In this document: in pieces, positions 1-11,319 of the stretch
Layout of the letters: each line of letters starts with the position of its first letter
Numbering within the stretch: the first letter of the stretch is position 1
From: Prosapia bicincta
Lineage: Eukaryota > Arthropoda > Insecta > Hemiptera > Cercopidae
Direction: 5' to 3'
DNA length: 64,000 nucleotides
NCBI GenBank assembly: GCA_036971475.1
Contig: JBAIZL010000002.1
Span: 22,565,067-22,629,066 of the forward strand
The notes under the pieces: model-generated
Databases searched by the model: none
What the model saw: the letters and a program-made list of their open reading frames with translations, nothing else
What the model was told of the DNA's origin: nothing
Program-made: the position numbers and the translations under genes

Positions 1-190
1 AGGCCAACCACTGCAAGGAAATGAAAATGGGAAGCATAAAGATTAAGGCAAAGAAGACGTATTTCTTGGCATTATCGCTGGGATAGATAGGTTATGAAAT
101 TACTGCAAAAACACTCATACGCTTTATAGCCTCAAAAGTAACAAAACACCCTCTATACAGCTATCCGAAATACATTTGTTTATTTATATT
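1..190. other. Unassigned AT-rich sequence
   Basis: I see no gene, repeat array or recognisable element here. The sequence runs into the degenerate tandem repeat that follows. Confidence 0.5.
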
Positions 191-191
191 T

Positions 192-598
192 GTAACTTGA
201 ATTGACCACTTGTAAATACTATGGGCAACATTTAAATACTTGACACAACCCGTCACATACTTGACATAAGCAACTTATAAACTCACCGGATGGCGGCTTG
301 TACATTTTTATGAACAACCTGTATATGATCCGGACAACTTTTAAATTTTATGGACAACATTAAAATACTTCGAAAACTTATAAATACCCTGAGCAGCTTT
401 TAATTACACAGAAAAGCTTGTACATTTCATGGACAACTCGTTAATGTTTCGGAAAGCTTTTAAGTATTATGGACACCATTAAAATACTTGGGACAACTTG
501 TAAGTACACCGAATAGCTTGTGAATTTCCTGCATAACTTTAGTTGTACTTATGACAGCTTTTAATACTTCTGACAACTTGTAAGTACCTTGGAGGTTT
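192..598. repeat. Degenerate ~24-bp tandem repeat
   Basis: The stretch is built from loosely repeated pieces of the type GGACAACTTGTAAGTAC and GACAACATTAAAATACTT. Spacing is roughly 22 to 26 bp. The copies are strongly diverged, which suggests an old minisatellite. No open frame runs through it. Confidence 0.65.
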
Positions 599-1258
599 TC
601 TAAATAACCTATACTATTACCTAATCAGAACTGACTATTAGCACAAAACATTTCGATGGTATGACGTAAAACCAAATTATATAATTACAATTAGAGAAGA
701 TTGTGTTTACAACGTCTGTAAACACATCTACGTTTTATCAACAACATGGTTGTACTTTAGTTTTCTGTCTGATTAATAATTCTCTTGTGATATATTTTTA
801 TGGAAGCGCTGTTTGAAAATATAAATAGTATGTTTTTTTATTTTAAGCAAAACTATGCAAAATACCTTTAGATTATGAAACCAGCCAATTTCTTACTTAT
901 CCTCTCACCCATATATCCCAGAAGTATTTAATTGTTATAATATGAAAGGCATAAATAGTCTGGATTTGTTCTGTATACATAAATTTGATGAATGTAAGAC
1001 GGAACACATTGCTTTTAGTTACATTAATTGTCTTCAACTTACATTTTGGCAGAAGTTGAATCTGTATCTTTTCTTGTGTGGTTTTACTAAAGTAACTGTT
1101 TTACTTTATGAAACTATACAGACTTTGATCGGTGGAGGCCTTCATATAAATGTTGATTTTATTTCTCAATATAGTGAAATGTAGACTGAGCAGTCGTGGT
1201 TCCCTTGTCTTGTATACAAACACAATTATTCATACTTTAAATTCTCTATAGCTACATT
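599..1258. other. Unassigned AT-rich sequence
   Basis: I see no recognisable gene. An 80-codon open frame at 942-1184 has no motif I recognise and no supporting context, so I treat it as chance. Confidence 0.5.

Positions 1259-1285
<27 letters not shown>
1259..1285. repeat. (TA)n microsatellite
   Basis: An uninterrupted TA run of about 13 units lies about 210 bp outside one end of the family B copy at 1496-2508. Confidence 0.9.
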
Positions 1286-1290
<5 letters not shown>

Positions 1291-1487
1291 TTTAGATAAA
1301 TTATTTTTTCTTGTTGAATATGTATGGTGAAATAGAATAACTTTCATAAACAAGAATATACGAGTATTACTTCATTTTATTGTTAATTAAAGCTTTTCGC
1401 TAATTTACATTATTAGCATTTTCAAAATTTATAAATCACTGACCAATTATATGACTAGAGTAAGACTCACTTGAGTTGGGCGCCAAG

Positions 1488-1522
1488 TTATAATTATAAC
1501 TTAACTTTTGTTATAATTATAA
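1488..1522. repeat. 13-bp-arm perfect hairpin at family B end
   Basis: TTATAATTATAAC at 1488-1500 is the exact reverse complement of GTTATAATTATAA at 1510-1522, with a 9-nt loop. It lies at the outer end of the inverted family B copy. The two tandem copies near 23-24.5 kb keep only part of this palindrome. Confidence 0.8.
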
Positions 1523-2508
1523 TTTATGTTCAATGTTATTTATTTACCTTACCTATCTAATGTCACACCTTCAGGTTTATAAAGAATTAACAATCTTATA
1601 AATTTTAAACCTCACTTGCATTTATTTCTTTACACATTATACCAACTTTATATTGATATTTTGCAGTGACAGGATTGATATCTGAAATAATATTACAATT
1701 ATAAAAGGTGGACTTTGAGGCTTTAGATTTTTAATAAAAAAACATAACAAAGTTAATAAATTCAGTATTAAAATTCTGTAGTTGCTCTTGGGTCTTTGCT
1801 TCTTACATTAGAAATGGTGAAACTAGATTAATTTTTATAAATCGTAATGAAATTAAAATTGTTCTGAAATTTACTAAATTATAAATGTCTGTTGGCTACA
1901 CTTACGAGTATATCCAATTAATACTTATAGTTCTGTAGAGCTCCTGGAATCTTGGCCTTTGTTACCTTCTGCACTTACATTTGACACAAAAAATACTTAC
2001 GTTCTTAATACTTTAAAAAAACTTCTACGTCGCACTTTTTAAAATTTTTACTTATAAACAAAAAAAACTCTTTACTTCATTTAACAAATTACTCTTTTTA
2101 CAACACTGCCATCTTTCGTCCCCACCAATCCGTCTGCCCTCTTCTGGAGTTCCCTTAAAACTTAAAAACATCTCCTGATCATTTAGTTTTTATGGAATTC
2201 ATAATCCTCCCTCTACCAATATGTTTTTTGTAGTTTCCCACAGTTTCCACAATTAGCCCATCTAACGGTACGGCGTTATTTTCCCAGGTTATATCGGCCG
2301 CTGGATTTTCCCGTCTTAACAATCTGGATCCTTCTATTGTCAAATTGCCGGCACACAGTTTATAGCTTACCTGGAAAAGGATAATGAAATGGTGCCTGCT
2401 TTGTCGGCACTTTACAAATTATTTGTGACTTTCTTTGCTTAATCCTACAGATAATTATTTTAGCTACTAACGGAATTTACTCTAAAGCCTCCTACTTTAT
2501 GTTATAAT
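1496..2508 (-). repeat. Family B ~1-kb repeat, inverted single copy
   Basis: This segment is the reverse complement of the two tandem units at 22476-23490 and 23534-24553. Shared landmarks, read on + here, include the runs ATGTCACACCTTCAGGTTTA and TTAGAAATGGTGAAACTAGA, and the terminal ATGTTATAAT beside TA-rich DNA. Length is about 1013 bp. I see no coding potential, terminal inverted repeats or recognisable protein domain. Its dispersion in both orientations suggests a mobile element or a mobilised satellite unit, but its class is unknown. Confidence 0.75.
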
Positions 2509-2546
2509 ATACATATATAAATATAAAATACGTTTTCTTGTTTAAT

Positions 2547-3046
2547 AATTTAAAACAACATACGTTATTCAAATACAAGAATATTTATTAATTTATATCC
2601 AAAGCTTTTCGTTGATAAACAGTGCCAACATCATCAGGAATGAAAATTACAATAATGTAAGCTATAGGCCTAAAACATTTTCATAATTTCCAAATATTTA
2701 AAATATGAAACTTATAAAAGAAATTAATAAGGGATTAAGAATGAATATATATGAAGCATTCGAAATATATAAATACAATAATAATAACAAATTAATAAAA
2801 GTACAAATACAAATACATCTAAATTTGATACTGTATTAAATGTCTATAATGTTACAGCAACAAAATAAATTTGGCAATTTGTATAAATTTAGCAACAATT
2901 CTATTTCTAATTTAACATATGTTTTAGGCCTATAGCTTACATTATTGTAATTTTCATTCCTGATGATGTTGGTACTGTTTACCAACGAAAAGCTTTGGAT
3001 ATAAATTAATAAATATTCTTGTATTTGAATAACCTATGTTGTTTTA

Positions 3047-3050
<4 letters not shown>
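2547..3050. mobile_element. 504-bp inverted-repeat element with outward hammerhead-like motifs
   Basis: The arms at 2547-2678 and 2919-3050 are about 132 bp each and nearly identical in inverted orientation, with only a few differences. They flank an AT-rich spacer of about 240 bp. Each arm carries a CTGATGAT box, a hairpin and GAAAAGC: on the minus strand at 2602-2638 and on the plus strand at 2959-2996. In the right arm the hairpin is GTTGGTA paired with TACCAAC around a 5-nt loop. The right arm abuts the (TA)n tract directly. There is no transposase frame. This could be a non-autonomous element or paired pseudo-terminal repeats of a Penelope-like element. Confidence 0.7.
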
Positions 3051-3114
<64 letters not shown>

Positions 3115-3116
3115 AC

Positions 3117-3192
<76 letters not shown>
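3051..3192. repeat. Compound (TA)n-(TG)n-(TA)n microsatellite
   Basis: TA runs flank a short TG run at about 3096-3114. The tract abuts the right arm of the inverted-repeat element. The 64-codon frame through it is an artefact of the dinucleotide repeat. Confidence 0.95.
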
Positions 3193-3193
<1 letters not shown>

Positions 3194-3204
3194 GTCTTAT
3201 TGTT

Positions 3205-4728
3205 TATTTATAAGAATGGAATATGTATACGTAATAATATCTATTTATAAGTAGGCTATATATATATGTATGTATGTTTTTCTTCTATTTGTAAGCAAGC
3301 TACATTTTATTGTCTATTTATAAGGACGGTTTATATATCAGTTTGATAATCTATTTATATGTAGGCTCTTAGACCCCAAACGTTTTGTTATATATTTATA
3401 AATAGGCTGTATCAGCATGTGTTATTATATATTTTACATTAGGCTATTATACCTAAACTTTTTACAATCTATTTATATGTAGGCTCTTAGACCCCAAACG
3501 TTTTGTTATATATTTATAAATAGGCTATATCAGCATGTGTTATTATATATTTTACATTAGGCTATTATACCTAAATTTTTACAATCTATTTATATGTAGG
3601 CTCTTAGACCCCAAACGTTTTGTTATATATTTATAAATAGGCTATATCAGCATGTGTTATTATATATCTCAAATTAAGCTATTATGCCTAAACATTTTTT
3701 AACCTATTTATAAGTAGGCTATGTCTGTATATGTGATTATATATTTAAAAGTAAGCTATTATACCTAAACATTATTTAACCTATTTATTAGTAGGCTATG
3801 TCAGTATATGTGATTATATATTTAAAAGTAGGCTATTACACCTAAACATTTTTCAACCTATTTATAAGTATGCTGTCAGTATATGTGATTAAATATTTAA
3901 AAGTAGGTTAAGTTATTACACCTAAACATTATTTAACCTATTTATAAGTAGGCTATGCCAGTATATGTGATTATGTATTTAAAAGTAGGTTATTACACCT
4001 AAACATTATTTAACCTATTTATAAGTAGGCTATGCCAGTATATGTGATTATGTATTTAAAAGTAGGATATTACACCTAAACATTATTTAACCTATTTATA
4101 AGTAGGCTATGTCAGTATATGTGATTTTATATTTAAAAGTAGGCTATTACACCTAAACATTTTTCAACCTATTTATAAGTAGGCTATGTCAGTATATGTG
4201 ATTAAATATTTAAAAGTAGGTTATTACACCTAAACATTATTTAACCTATTTATAAGTAGGCTATGCCAGTATATGTGATTATGTATTTAAAAGTAGGTTA
4301 TTACACCTAAACATGATTTAACCTATTTATAAGTAGGCTATGTCAGTATACGTGATTTTATATTTAAAAGTAGGCTATTACACCTAAACATTTTTCAACC
4401 TATTTATAAGTAGGCTATGTCAGTATATGTGATTATATATTTAAAAGTAGGTTATTACACCTAAACATTATTTAACCTATTTATAAGTAGGCTATGCCAG
4501 TATATGTGATTATATATTTAAAAGTAGGCTATTACGCCTAAACATTATTTAACCTATTTATAGGTAGCCTATGCCAGTATATGTGATTATATATTTAAAA
4601 GTAGACTATTATACCTAAACATTTTTTAACCTAGATTTATAAGTAGGCTATGTCAGTATATGTAATTATATATTTAAAATAGGCTATTCCTTAAACGTTT
4701 TATTATAGCCTATTTTTATAAAATGGCT
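3205..4728. repeat. 77-bp satellite with a 118-bp trimeric section
   Basis: The array is made of ~37-42 bp modules that mostly begin with (G)TAGGCTA. From about 3361 to 3714 the modules are grouped in threes, giving a 118-bp period; GTAGGCTCTTAGACCCC recurs at 3361, 3479 and 3597. From about 3715 to 4690 they are grouped in twos, giving a 77-bp period; CCTAAACATT recurs at 3921, 3998 and 4075. The extra ~42-bp module carrying AGACCCCAAACG occurs only in the trimeric part. Both edges are degenerate. Confidence 0.9.
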
Positions 4729-4739
4729 ATAGTTTATAA

Positions 4740-4850
4740 AAAGCAATAAAACTCACTGCTCAAGACACAAATTCATAAGGTTTATTCTTCGATAATAAAT
4801 GTTTTAACAATACAACTGCCTTCATCAGCGTAAGTTGTGCATAGTCAATG
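4740..4850 (-). repeat. Degenerate hammerhead-like terminal motif
   Basis: Read on the minus strand, CTGATGAAGG is followed after about 25 nt by TCGAAG and a tail similar to other copies in the window. The hairpin is weak in this copy. It probably marks a decayed terminal repeat of the same element family as at 2547-3050. Confidence 0.4.
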
Positions 4851-4924
4851 AAACACAAATTTGCATTAAGGATTTTATTTGTTAGAAAGTAGTAAGTTTT
4901 GCGCTTTTTTCAACATAACGAATA

Positions 4925-5045
4925 AAGTTTTAATAATTTTCTACTTTCCTTCCCTTTTGTTTGCTTTACCTATCTCTTTCCTCTTTGTCGTCCTTCTTTT
5001 TCTTTGCTTTTTTTCCTCTGCTCCCTTTCTTTTCCCTCCCTAAGC
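4925..5045. repeat. Polypyrimidine-rich tract
   Basis: About 120 nt are almost entirely C and T on the plus strand, in runs of TTTC, CCTT and CTTTT. This is low-complexity sequence. Its strand asymmetry could allow triplex formation, but nothing else suggests a function. Confidence 0.7.
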
Positions 5046-5204
5046 CATAATTCTATCGGTTAATAATTTGAAAGTATTTTATCCATAATTAAAATATTGT
5101 AACCCGTAATTATTAAAAGGTAATAGTAGTCTCATTAAAATCCAACGACGCGTTTTTTAAATTACGTTTAAAAGTACGAATCGATATAACAATCAAATAA
5201 TATA

Positions 5205-5320
5205 AACAAAAATATTTTTAAGTCAATTCGTACTTGGCTCAACAAAGAATAATTTTATTTTAGTTACTTTTTATTAAATAATCACAATTATTATAAATAA
5301 ACTAACTTGACCGATGCGCT
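5205..5320 (-). repeat. Family A fragment
   Basis: The stretch contains the family A end in minus orientation: CAACAAAGAATAATTTTATT followed by TTAGTTACTTTTTATTAAAT and an ATAAATAAA run. The CAGCTG core and the far end are missing. Confidence 0.55.
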
Positions 5321-6384
5321 AGTTATAGAAAGTAAATTAATGAAATACGCAGGTTAAATGAAATAAGAGCTAAATAATTCAAAAATGTTAAAGAAGTCTT
5401 TCTTTAAAAATATATTTAGCTTTTAGAAAAGATGTCACAAGAAAAGACTTGTCACTAAATTGTGATAGGCCCCCTTATTAGTTTTTTATATTAATTTAGT
5501 TAGGTTTTATAACATGAATGTTTAAAACAAAATTTTCCATCTACCTTTGCATTTTTATTGTAAATTAAAATTCATAAAACATTCTAGTTTATTTCCCAAG
5601 TGATACCTTGAATATGAAATTGTAAAACATATCAAGAAGTATGGTACAGATCGAAATGTCTCGTAGAACCCTGACCATCATCAGAGAAACACCCATTTAG
5701 ATTCATTCATTTTTAATTAACCTCGTTACTGTGAATCTAAATATAGTATTTCAGCTGGCTGTAATTCCCCCCGCTTATTAAAATTTCACGTCAATCTTGT
5801 CGCCCCGGGACAGACGACTAGCGGTTGCGCGCAATTATATAGTTATAAGTTTTAATTCAGAGCGACACATAGAAGGGTTAGTGTACAACTATGCGGGTAG
5901 CTACTGGTATATGCTAAGCAGCTGTGATCCCACTCGGAATGAGTTCCAGCCCATGGGTGTCCAAGTGTTTCGCAACAATCCGTTGCAACGTATGGAATTG
6001 GAGAGGTTAACGCTATGATTTTATTTCGTCCTGCGCTAACAGAACCTGCTACGAACCATTCATCCTACAAAGTTTGACAGCATGGCTGAGGCGTATAGTT
6101 CTGGCCCCCCTTCTGAATCTCCTCGCGATAACGTTTTGGAAAACAATTTGTAGCGTTCTTTATTGCTCAGCTTACTTCTATTTTTTGTTTATCAAGGTTA
6201 AATATTGGACACGTTAAACACGCAGAATCTGTTGTAGGACGTAGACATTTAGCCCTGGCAGTTGTGCTTGGGGAAAGATGATAGATGATAAATCACTTGT
6301 AAACCAGTAAACCACTCGACTCGTTGTTACAGCCTTTACATTGTGCAAGGTTTAAAAGGTGAACAAGTAACTTTTTGGATTGCT
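5321..6384. other. Unassigned mostly unique DNA
   Basis: The first part is AT-rich. About 5790-6130 has a more balanced base composition and looks unique. A 73-codon frame at 5797-6018 contains no motif I recognise, has only a non-ATG start and has no neighbouring exon signals, so I do not call it a gene. Confidence 0.45.
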
Positions 6385-7890
6385 GGCGACGTCACAACCC
6401 AGTCAGTAACTCCTGGTTATATACTCCTCATTGCAGCCGCAACTACTACTTAGTTACGAGCGTCCTACTTTGTTATTTGATGACGTCGATACCAAGTCAG
6501 TATGTGACTCCCAGTCATATACTCCTCATTGCAGCCGCAACTACTATTTAGTTACGAGCGTCCTACTTTGTGGTTTTGATGACGTGACTACCAATTGTGA
6601 CTCCCAGTCATATACTCCTCATTGCAGCCACAACTACTACTTAGTTACGAGCGTCCTACTTTGTGGTTTTGATGACGTGACTACCAATTGTGACTCCCAG
6701 TCATATACTCCTCATTGCAGCCGCAACTACTACTTAGTTACGAGCGTCCTACTTTGTGGTTTTGATGACGTCGCTACCAATTGTGACTCCTAGACATATA
6801 CTCCTCATTGCAGCCGCAACTACTATTTAGTTACGAGCGTCCTACTTTGTGGTTTTGATGACGTGGCTACCAATTGTGACTCCCAGTCATATACTCCTCA
6901 TTGCAGCCGCAACTACTACTTAGTTACGAGCGTCCTACTTTGTGGTTTTGATGACGTCGCTACCAATTGTGACTCCTAGACATATACTCCTCATTGCAGC
7001 CGCAACTACTATTTAGTTACGAGCGTCCTACTTTGTTGTTTTGATGACGTCGCTACCTAGCCAGTAAGTGACTTCTAGTCATATACTCCGAAATGCAGCC
7101 GCAACTACTATTTAGTTACGAGCGTCCTACTTTGTGGTTTTGATGACGTGGCTACCAATTGTGACTCCTAGTCATATACTCCTCATTGCAGCCGCAACTA
7201 CTATTTAGTTACGAGCGTCCTACTTTGTGGTTTTGATGACGTGACTAAGAATTGTGACTCCTAGTCATATACTCCTCATTGCAGCCGCAACTACTACTTA
7301 GTTACGAACGTTCTACTTTGTGGTTTTGATGACGTCGCTACCAGGTCAGTATGTGACTCCTAGTCATATACTCCTCATTGCAGCCGCAACTACTACTTAG
7401 TTACGAGCGTTCTACTTTGTGGTTTTGATGACGTCGCTACCAAGTCAGTATGTGACTCCTAGTCATATACTCCTCATTGCAGCCGCAACTACTACTTAGT
7501 TACGAGCGTTCTACTTTGTGGTTTTGATGACGTCGCTACCAAGTCAGTATGTGACTCCTAGTTATATACTCCTCATTGCAGCCGCAACTACTACTTAGTT
7601 ACGAGCTTTCTACTTTGTGGTTTTGATGACGTGTCAGTATGTGACTCCTAGTCATATATTCCTCATTGCAGCCGCAACTACTACTTAGTTACGAGCGTTC
7701 TACTTTGTGGTTTTGATGACGTCGCTACCAAGTCCGTATGTGACTCCTAGTCATATATTCCTCATTGTAGCCGCAACTACTACTTAGTTACGAGCGTTCT
7801 ACTTTGTGGTTTTGATGACGTCGCTACCAAGTCAGTAAGTGACTTCTAGTCATATACTCCTCATTGCAGTCGCAACTACTACTTAACTGT
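6385..7890. repeat. 93/98-bp satellite, about 15 copies
   Basis: CTCATTGCAG recurs at 6427, 6525, 6618 and 6711, giving periods of 98, 93 and 93 bp, and the pattern continues to 7885. The two lengths differ by whether the unit carries CAATTGTGACTCC or the longer CAAGTCAGTATGTGACTCC. Every unit includes GATGACGT followed by G, C or a variant, close to a cAMP-response-element half site. It also includes TGACTCC followed by AGTCATATA. The 120-codon frame at 6431-6793 arises because 93 is a multiple of three. Confidence 0.93.
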
Positions 7891-8774
7891 ACTTTTGTAC
7901 CTTACTTCTGTCTGTACTTCGGCAAATTGTGAATGACTCAGGGAACTCGCTGCACACTGTAAGGTCAAAAACTGACAAATACGGGATTCTTGAATCCGGC
8001 GCAATTTAATGTAGCCTGTAGCCTAACATACAAAAGGCGAGGATACAAAAGGCCATTGTTCCCGCTGTCCACCGAATGGTTCTGTTTTACACAATACTCG
8101 GCTTTTACAAAATGGGCAAAGTTTTACAAGTGATTGCTTCTAGAACGATTATTGTTGCGAACTTGAAACAGAATATTGTACAATATATTTAAGAAGTTTT
8201 TAATTTGAAATGTTAAAGACTCTTGTACAGGGTTAGGGGTGTTCTAAAAGTTCTAAATGGAAACTTTTAAAAGCGTAATGAAAGTTTAGGGGACGTGAAA
8301 AACATAAAAATCTGGAACAGTATTAGCTGTACTGTATTTTACAATAAATTATATTTTGAAATAATAAGTTAGATATTCGAAGTGTAACGATAGGTCGACG
8401 TTATAGTCTCTGGGGTACGTACAATATGACGGCAGTCCCCATTACATATCCACTACGTTCAAGTGTTTTATTCTACATGAAGAAAAGCAATCATTCCCTT
8501 GTCCTTGTTTACCTGCTGGACTTCCCTAATGTTTTTCTGAGTGTTGCATTCTGGTCATGTGATCAGTTTTGAAAAGTGAATTCATTTCTACAATTCTTTG
8601 TAAAGTTTGCAGGTACAAAGTACTTCTGAAGATGATTATCATGTAATCGAAATGTACATAAAGTAATTGTAATACAAATTTTTGTGTTGTGGTTAGCGGG
8701 TTTTATTTATTTACTTAAAAAATTAGTCCACAGTGCTCCACAAATTTATTAACATCCAAACAAGGTTAAATAGA
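7891..8774. other. Unassigned DNA with one hammerhead-like motif
   Basis: I see no gene. At 8624-8658 (plus strand) the sequence is CTGAAGAT, then a perfect 5-bp hairpin GATTA/TAATC around TCATG, then GAAATG. This matches the recurring motif described elsewhere in the window. The sequence around it is AT-rich and unique at the scale I can see. Confidence 0.5.
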
Positions 8775-9076
8775 CTTTTTTTTAATTTTTCAAATATTTA
8801 TTCATTGATGTTTTATATGGGAGAAAAGCTTTTCACAAAAGGGGCTACGTATGCAATATAGTTATTTCGTTCTATTTAGCTTAAAATAAGTGATAACATC
8901 TGGTTAAATAAAGCAGCTAGTTTAATGATATAGGTTATGAGGTAGAACAGCTGTTTTAACGCATAGGTTATGTTACTTTATTTATATTAATTGTAATTAT
9001 TTACTAAATAGTAACTAAAATAATATTTTCCTTTGTTGACCAAAGTAGGAATTGACTTTACAAAATTTGTATTTAT
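8775..9076 (+). repeat. Family A copy, 5'-truncated, seeding a minisatellite
   Basis: Landmarks are GGGAGAAAAGCTTTTCACAA, AAGTGATAACAT, GGTAGAACAGCTGTTTTAAC, GGTTATGTTACTTTATTTAT and the terminal TTGTTGACCAAAGTAGGAAT. The (TA)n side is missing. The far end, TTGTATTTATATTACTT, runs without a break into the first unit of the 57-bp array, so the array appears to have grown from this terminus. Confidence 0.75.
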
Positions 9077-11308
9077 ATTACTTCTTCTCCATATTGTTGA
9101 GAATGTATTTCTATGTGCCATGTATAATTTTATATTACTTCTTCTCCATATTGTTGAGAATGTATTTCTATGTGCCAGGTATAATTTTATATTACTTGTT
9201 CTCCGTATTGTTGAGAAAGTATTTCTATGTGCCATGTATAATTTTATATTACTTCTTCTCCATATTGTTGAGAATGTATTTCTATGTGCCAGGTATAATT
9301 TTATATTACTTGTTCTCCGTATTGTTGAGAATGTATTTCTATGTGCCAGGTATAATTTTATATTACTTGTTCTCCGTATTGTTGAGAATGTATTTCTATG
9401 TGACAGGTATAATTTTATATTACTTGTTCTCCGTATTGTTGAGAATGTATTTCTATGTCCCAGGTATAATTTTATATTACTTGTTCTCCGTATTGTTGAG
9501 AATGTATTTCTATGTGCCAGGTATAATTTTATATTACTTGTTCTCCGTATTGCTGAGAAAGTATTTCTATGTGCCAGGTATAATTTTATATTACTTGTTC
9601 TCCGTATTGTTGAGAAAGTATTTCTATGTGCCAGGTATAATTTTATATTACTTGTTCTCCGTATTGTTCAGAAAGTATTTCTATGTGCCAGGTATAATTT
9701 TATATTACTTGTTCTCCGTATTGTTGAGAATGTATTTCTATGTGCCAGGTATAATTTTATATTACTTGTTATCCGTATTGTTGAGAAAGTATTTCTATGT
9801 GCCAGGTATAATTTTATATTACTTGTTCTCCGTATTATTGAGAAAGTATTTCTATGTGCCAGGTATAATTTTATATTACTTGTTCTCCGTATTGTTCAGA
9901 AAGTATTTCTATGTGCCAGGTATAATTTTATATTACTTGTTCTCCTTATTGTTGAGAAAGTATTTCTATGTGCCAGGTATAATTTTATATTACTTGTTCT
10001 CCGTATTGTTGAGAATGTATTTCTATGTGCCAGGTATAATTTTATATTACTTGTTCTCCGTATTGTTGAGAATGTATTTCTATGTGCCAGGTATAATTTT
10101 ATATTACTTGTTCTCCGTATTGTTGAGAATGTATTTCTATGTGCCAGGTATAATTTTATATTACTTGTTCTCCGTATTGCTGAGAAAGTATTTCTATGTG
10201 CCAGGTATAATTTTATATTACTTGTTCTCCGTATTGTTGAGAAAGTATTTCTATGTGCCAGGTATAATTTTATATTACTTGTTCTCCGTATTGTTGAGAA
10301 AGTATTTCTATGTGCCAGGTATAATTTTATATTACTTGTTCTCCGTATTGTTGAGAATGTATTTCTATGTGCCAGGTATAATTTTATATTACTTGTTCTC
10401 CGTATTGTTGAGAATGTATTTCTATGTGCCAGGTATAATTTTATATTACTTGTTCTCCGTATTGTTGAGAAAGTATTTCTATGTGCCAGGTATAATTTTA
10501 TATTACTTGTTCTCCGTATTGTTCAGAAAGTATTTCTATGTGCCAGGTATAATTTTATATTACTTGTTCTCCGTATTGTTGAGAAAGTATTTCTATGTGC
10601 CAGGTATAATTTTATATTACTTGTTCTCCGTATTGTTCAGAAAGTATTTCTATGTGCCAGGTATAATTTTATATTACTTGTTCTCCGTATTGTTGAGAAA
10701 GTATTTCTATGTGCCAGGTATAATTTTATATTACTTGCTCTCCGTATTGTTGAGAATGTATTTCTATGTGCCAGGTATAATTTTATATTACTTGTTCTCC
10801 GTATTGTTGAGAATGTATTTCTATGTGCCAGGTATAATTTTATATTGCTTGTTCTCCGTAATGTTGAGAATGTATTTCTATGTGCCAGGTATAATTTTAT
10901 ATTGCTTGTTCTCCGTACTGTTGAGAATGTATTTCTATGTGCCAGGTATAATTTTATATTGCTTGTTCTCCGTATTGTTGAGAATGTATTTCTATGTGCC
11001 AGGTATAATTTTATATTGCTTGTTCTCCGTATTGTTGAGAATGTATTTCTATGTGCCATGTATAATTTTATATTGCTTGTTCTCCGTAATGTTGAAAATG
11101 TATTTCTATGTGCCAGGTATAATTTTATATTGCTTGTTCTCCGTATTGTTGAGAATGTATTTCTATGTGCCATGTATAATTTTATATTGCTTGTTCTCCG
11201 TAATGTTGAGAATGTATTTCTATGTGCCAGGTATAATTTTATATTGCTTGTTCTCCGTATTGTTGAGAATGTATTTCTATGTGCCAGGTATAATTTTATA
11301 TTACTTGT
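9076..11308 (+). repeat. 57-bp minisatellite, about 39 copies
   Basis: The unit contains TATTACTTGTTCTCCGTATT, GTTGAGAATGTATTTC and TATGTGCCAGGTATAATTTT. Two forms differ at GAGAATG versus GAGAAAG. Units with TATTGCTTG cluster at the right end (about 10845-11250), and units with CTTCTTCTCC cluster at the left end. Because 57 is a multiple of three and the unit has no stop in two plus frames or one minus frame, open frames of 782, 752 and 178 codons result. Their repeated 19-residue units look like arbitrary translation, for example RYNFILLVLRIVENVFLC. Two different plus-strand frames are open over the same DNA, which argues against protein coding. Confidence 0.95.
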
Positions 11309-11319
11309 GAGGTTTGTTG

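Noticed and set aside
5640..5695. Further copy of the hammerhead-like motif
   Set aside because: A GATCGAAATG block and a CTGATGATGG block are present but on opposite strands, so the two boxes do not form one motif. It may be a scrambled inverted pair.
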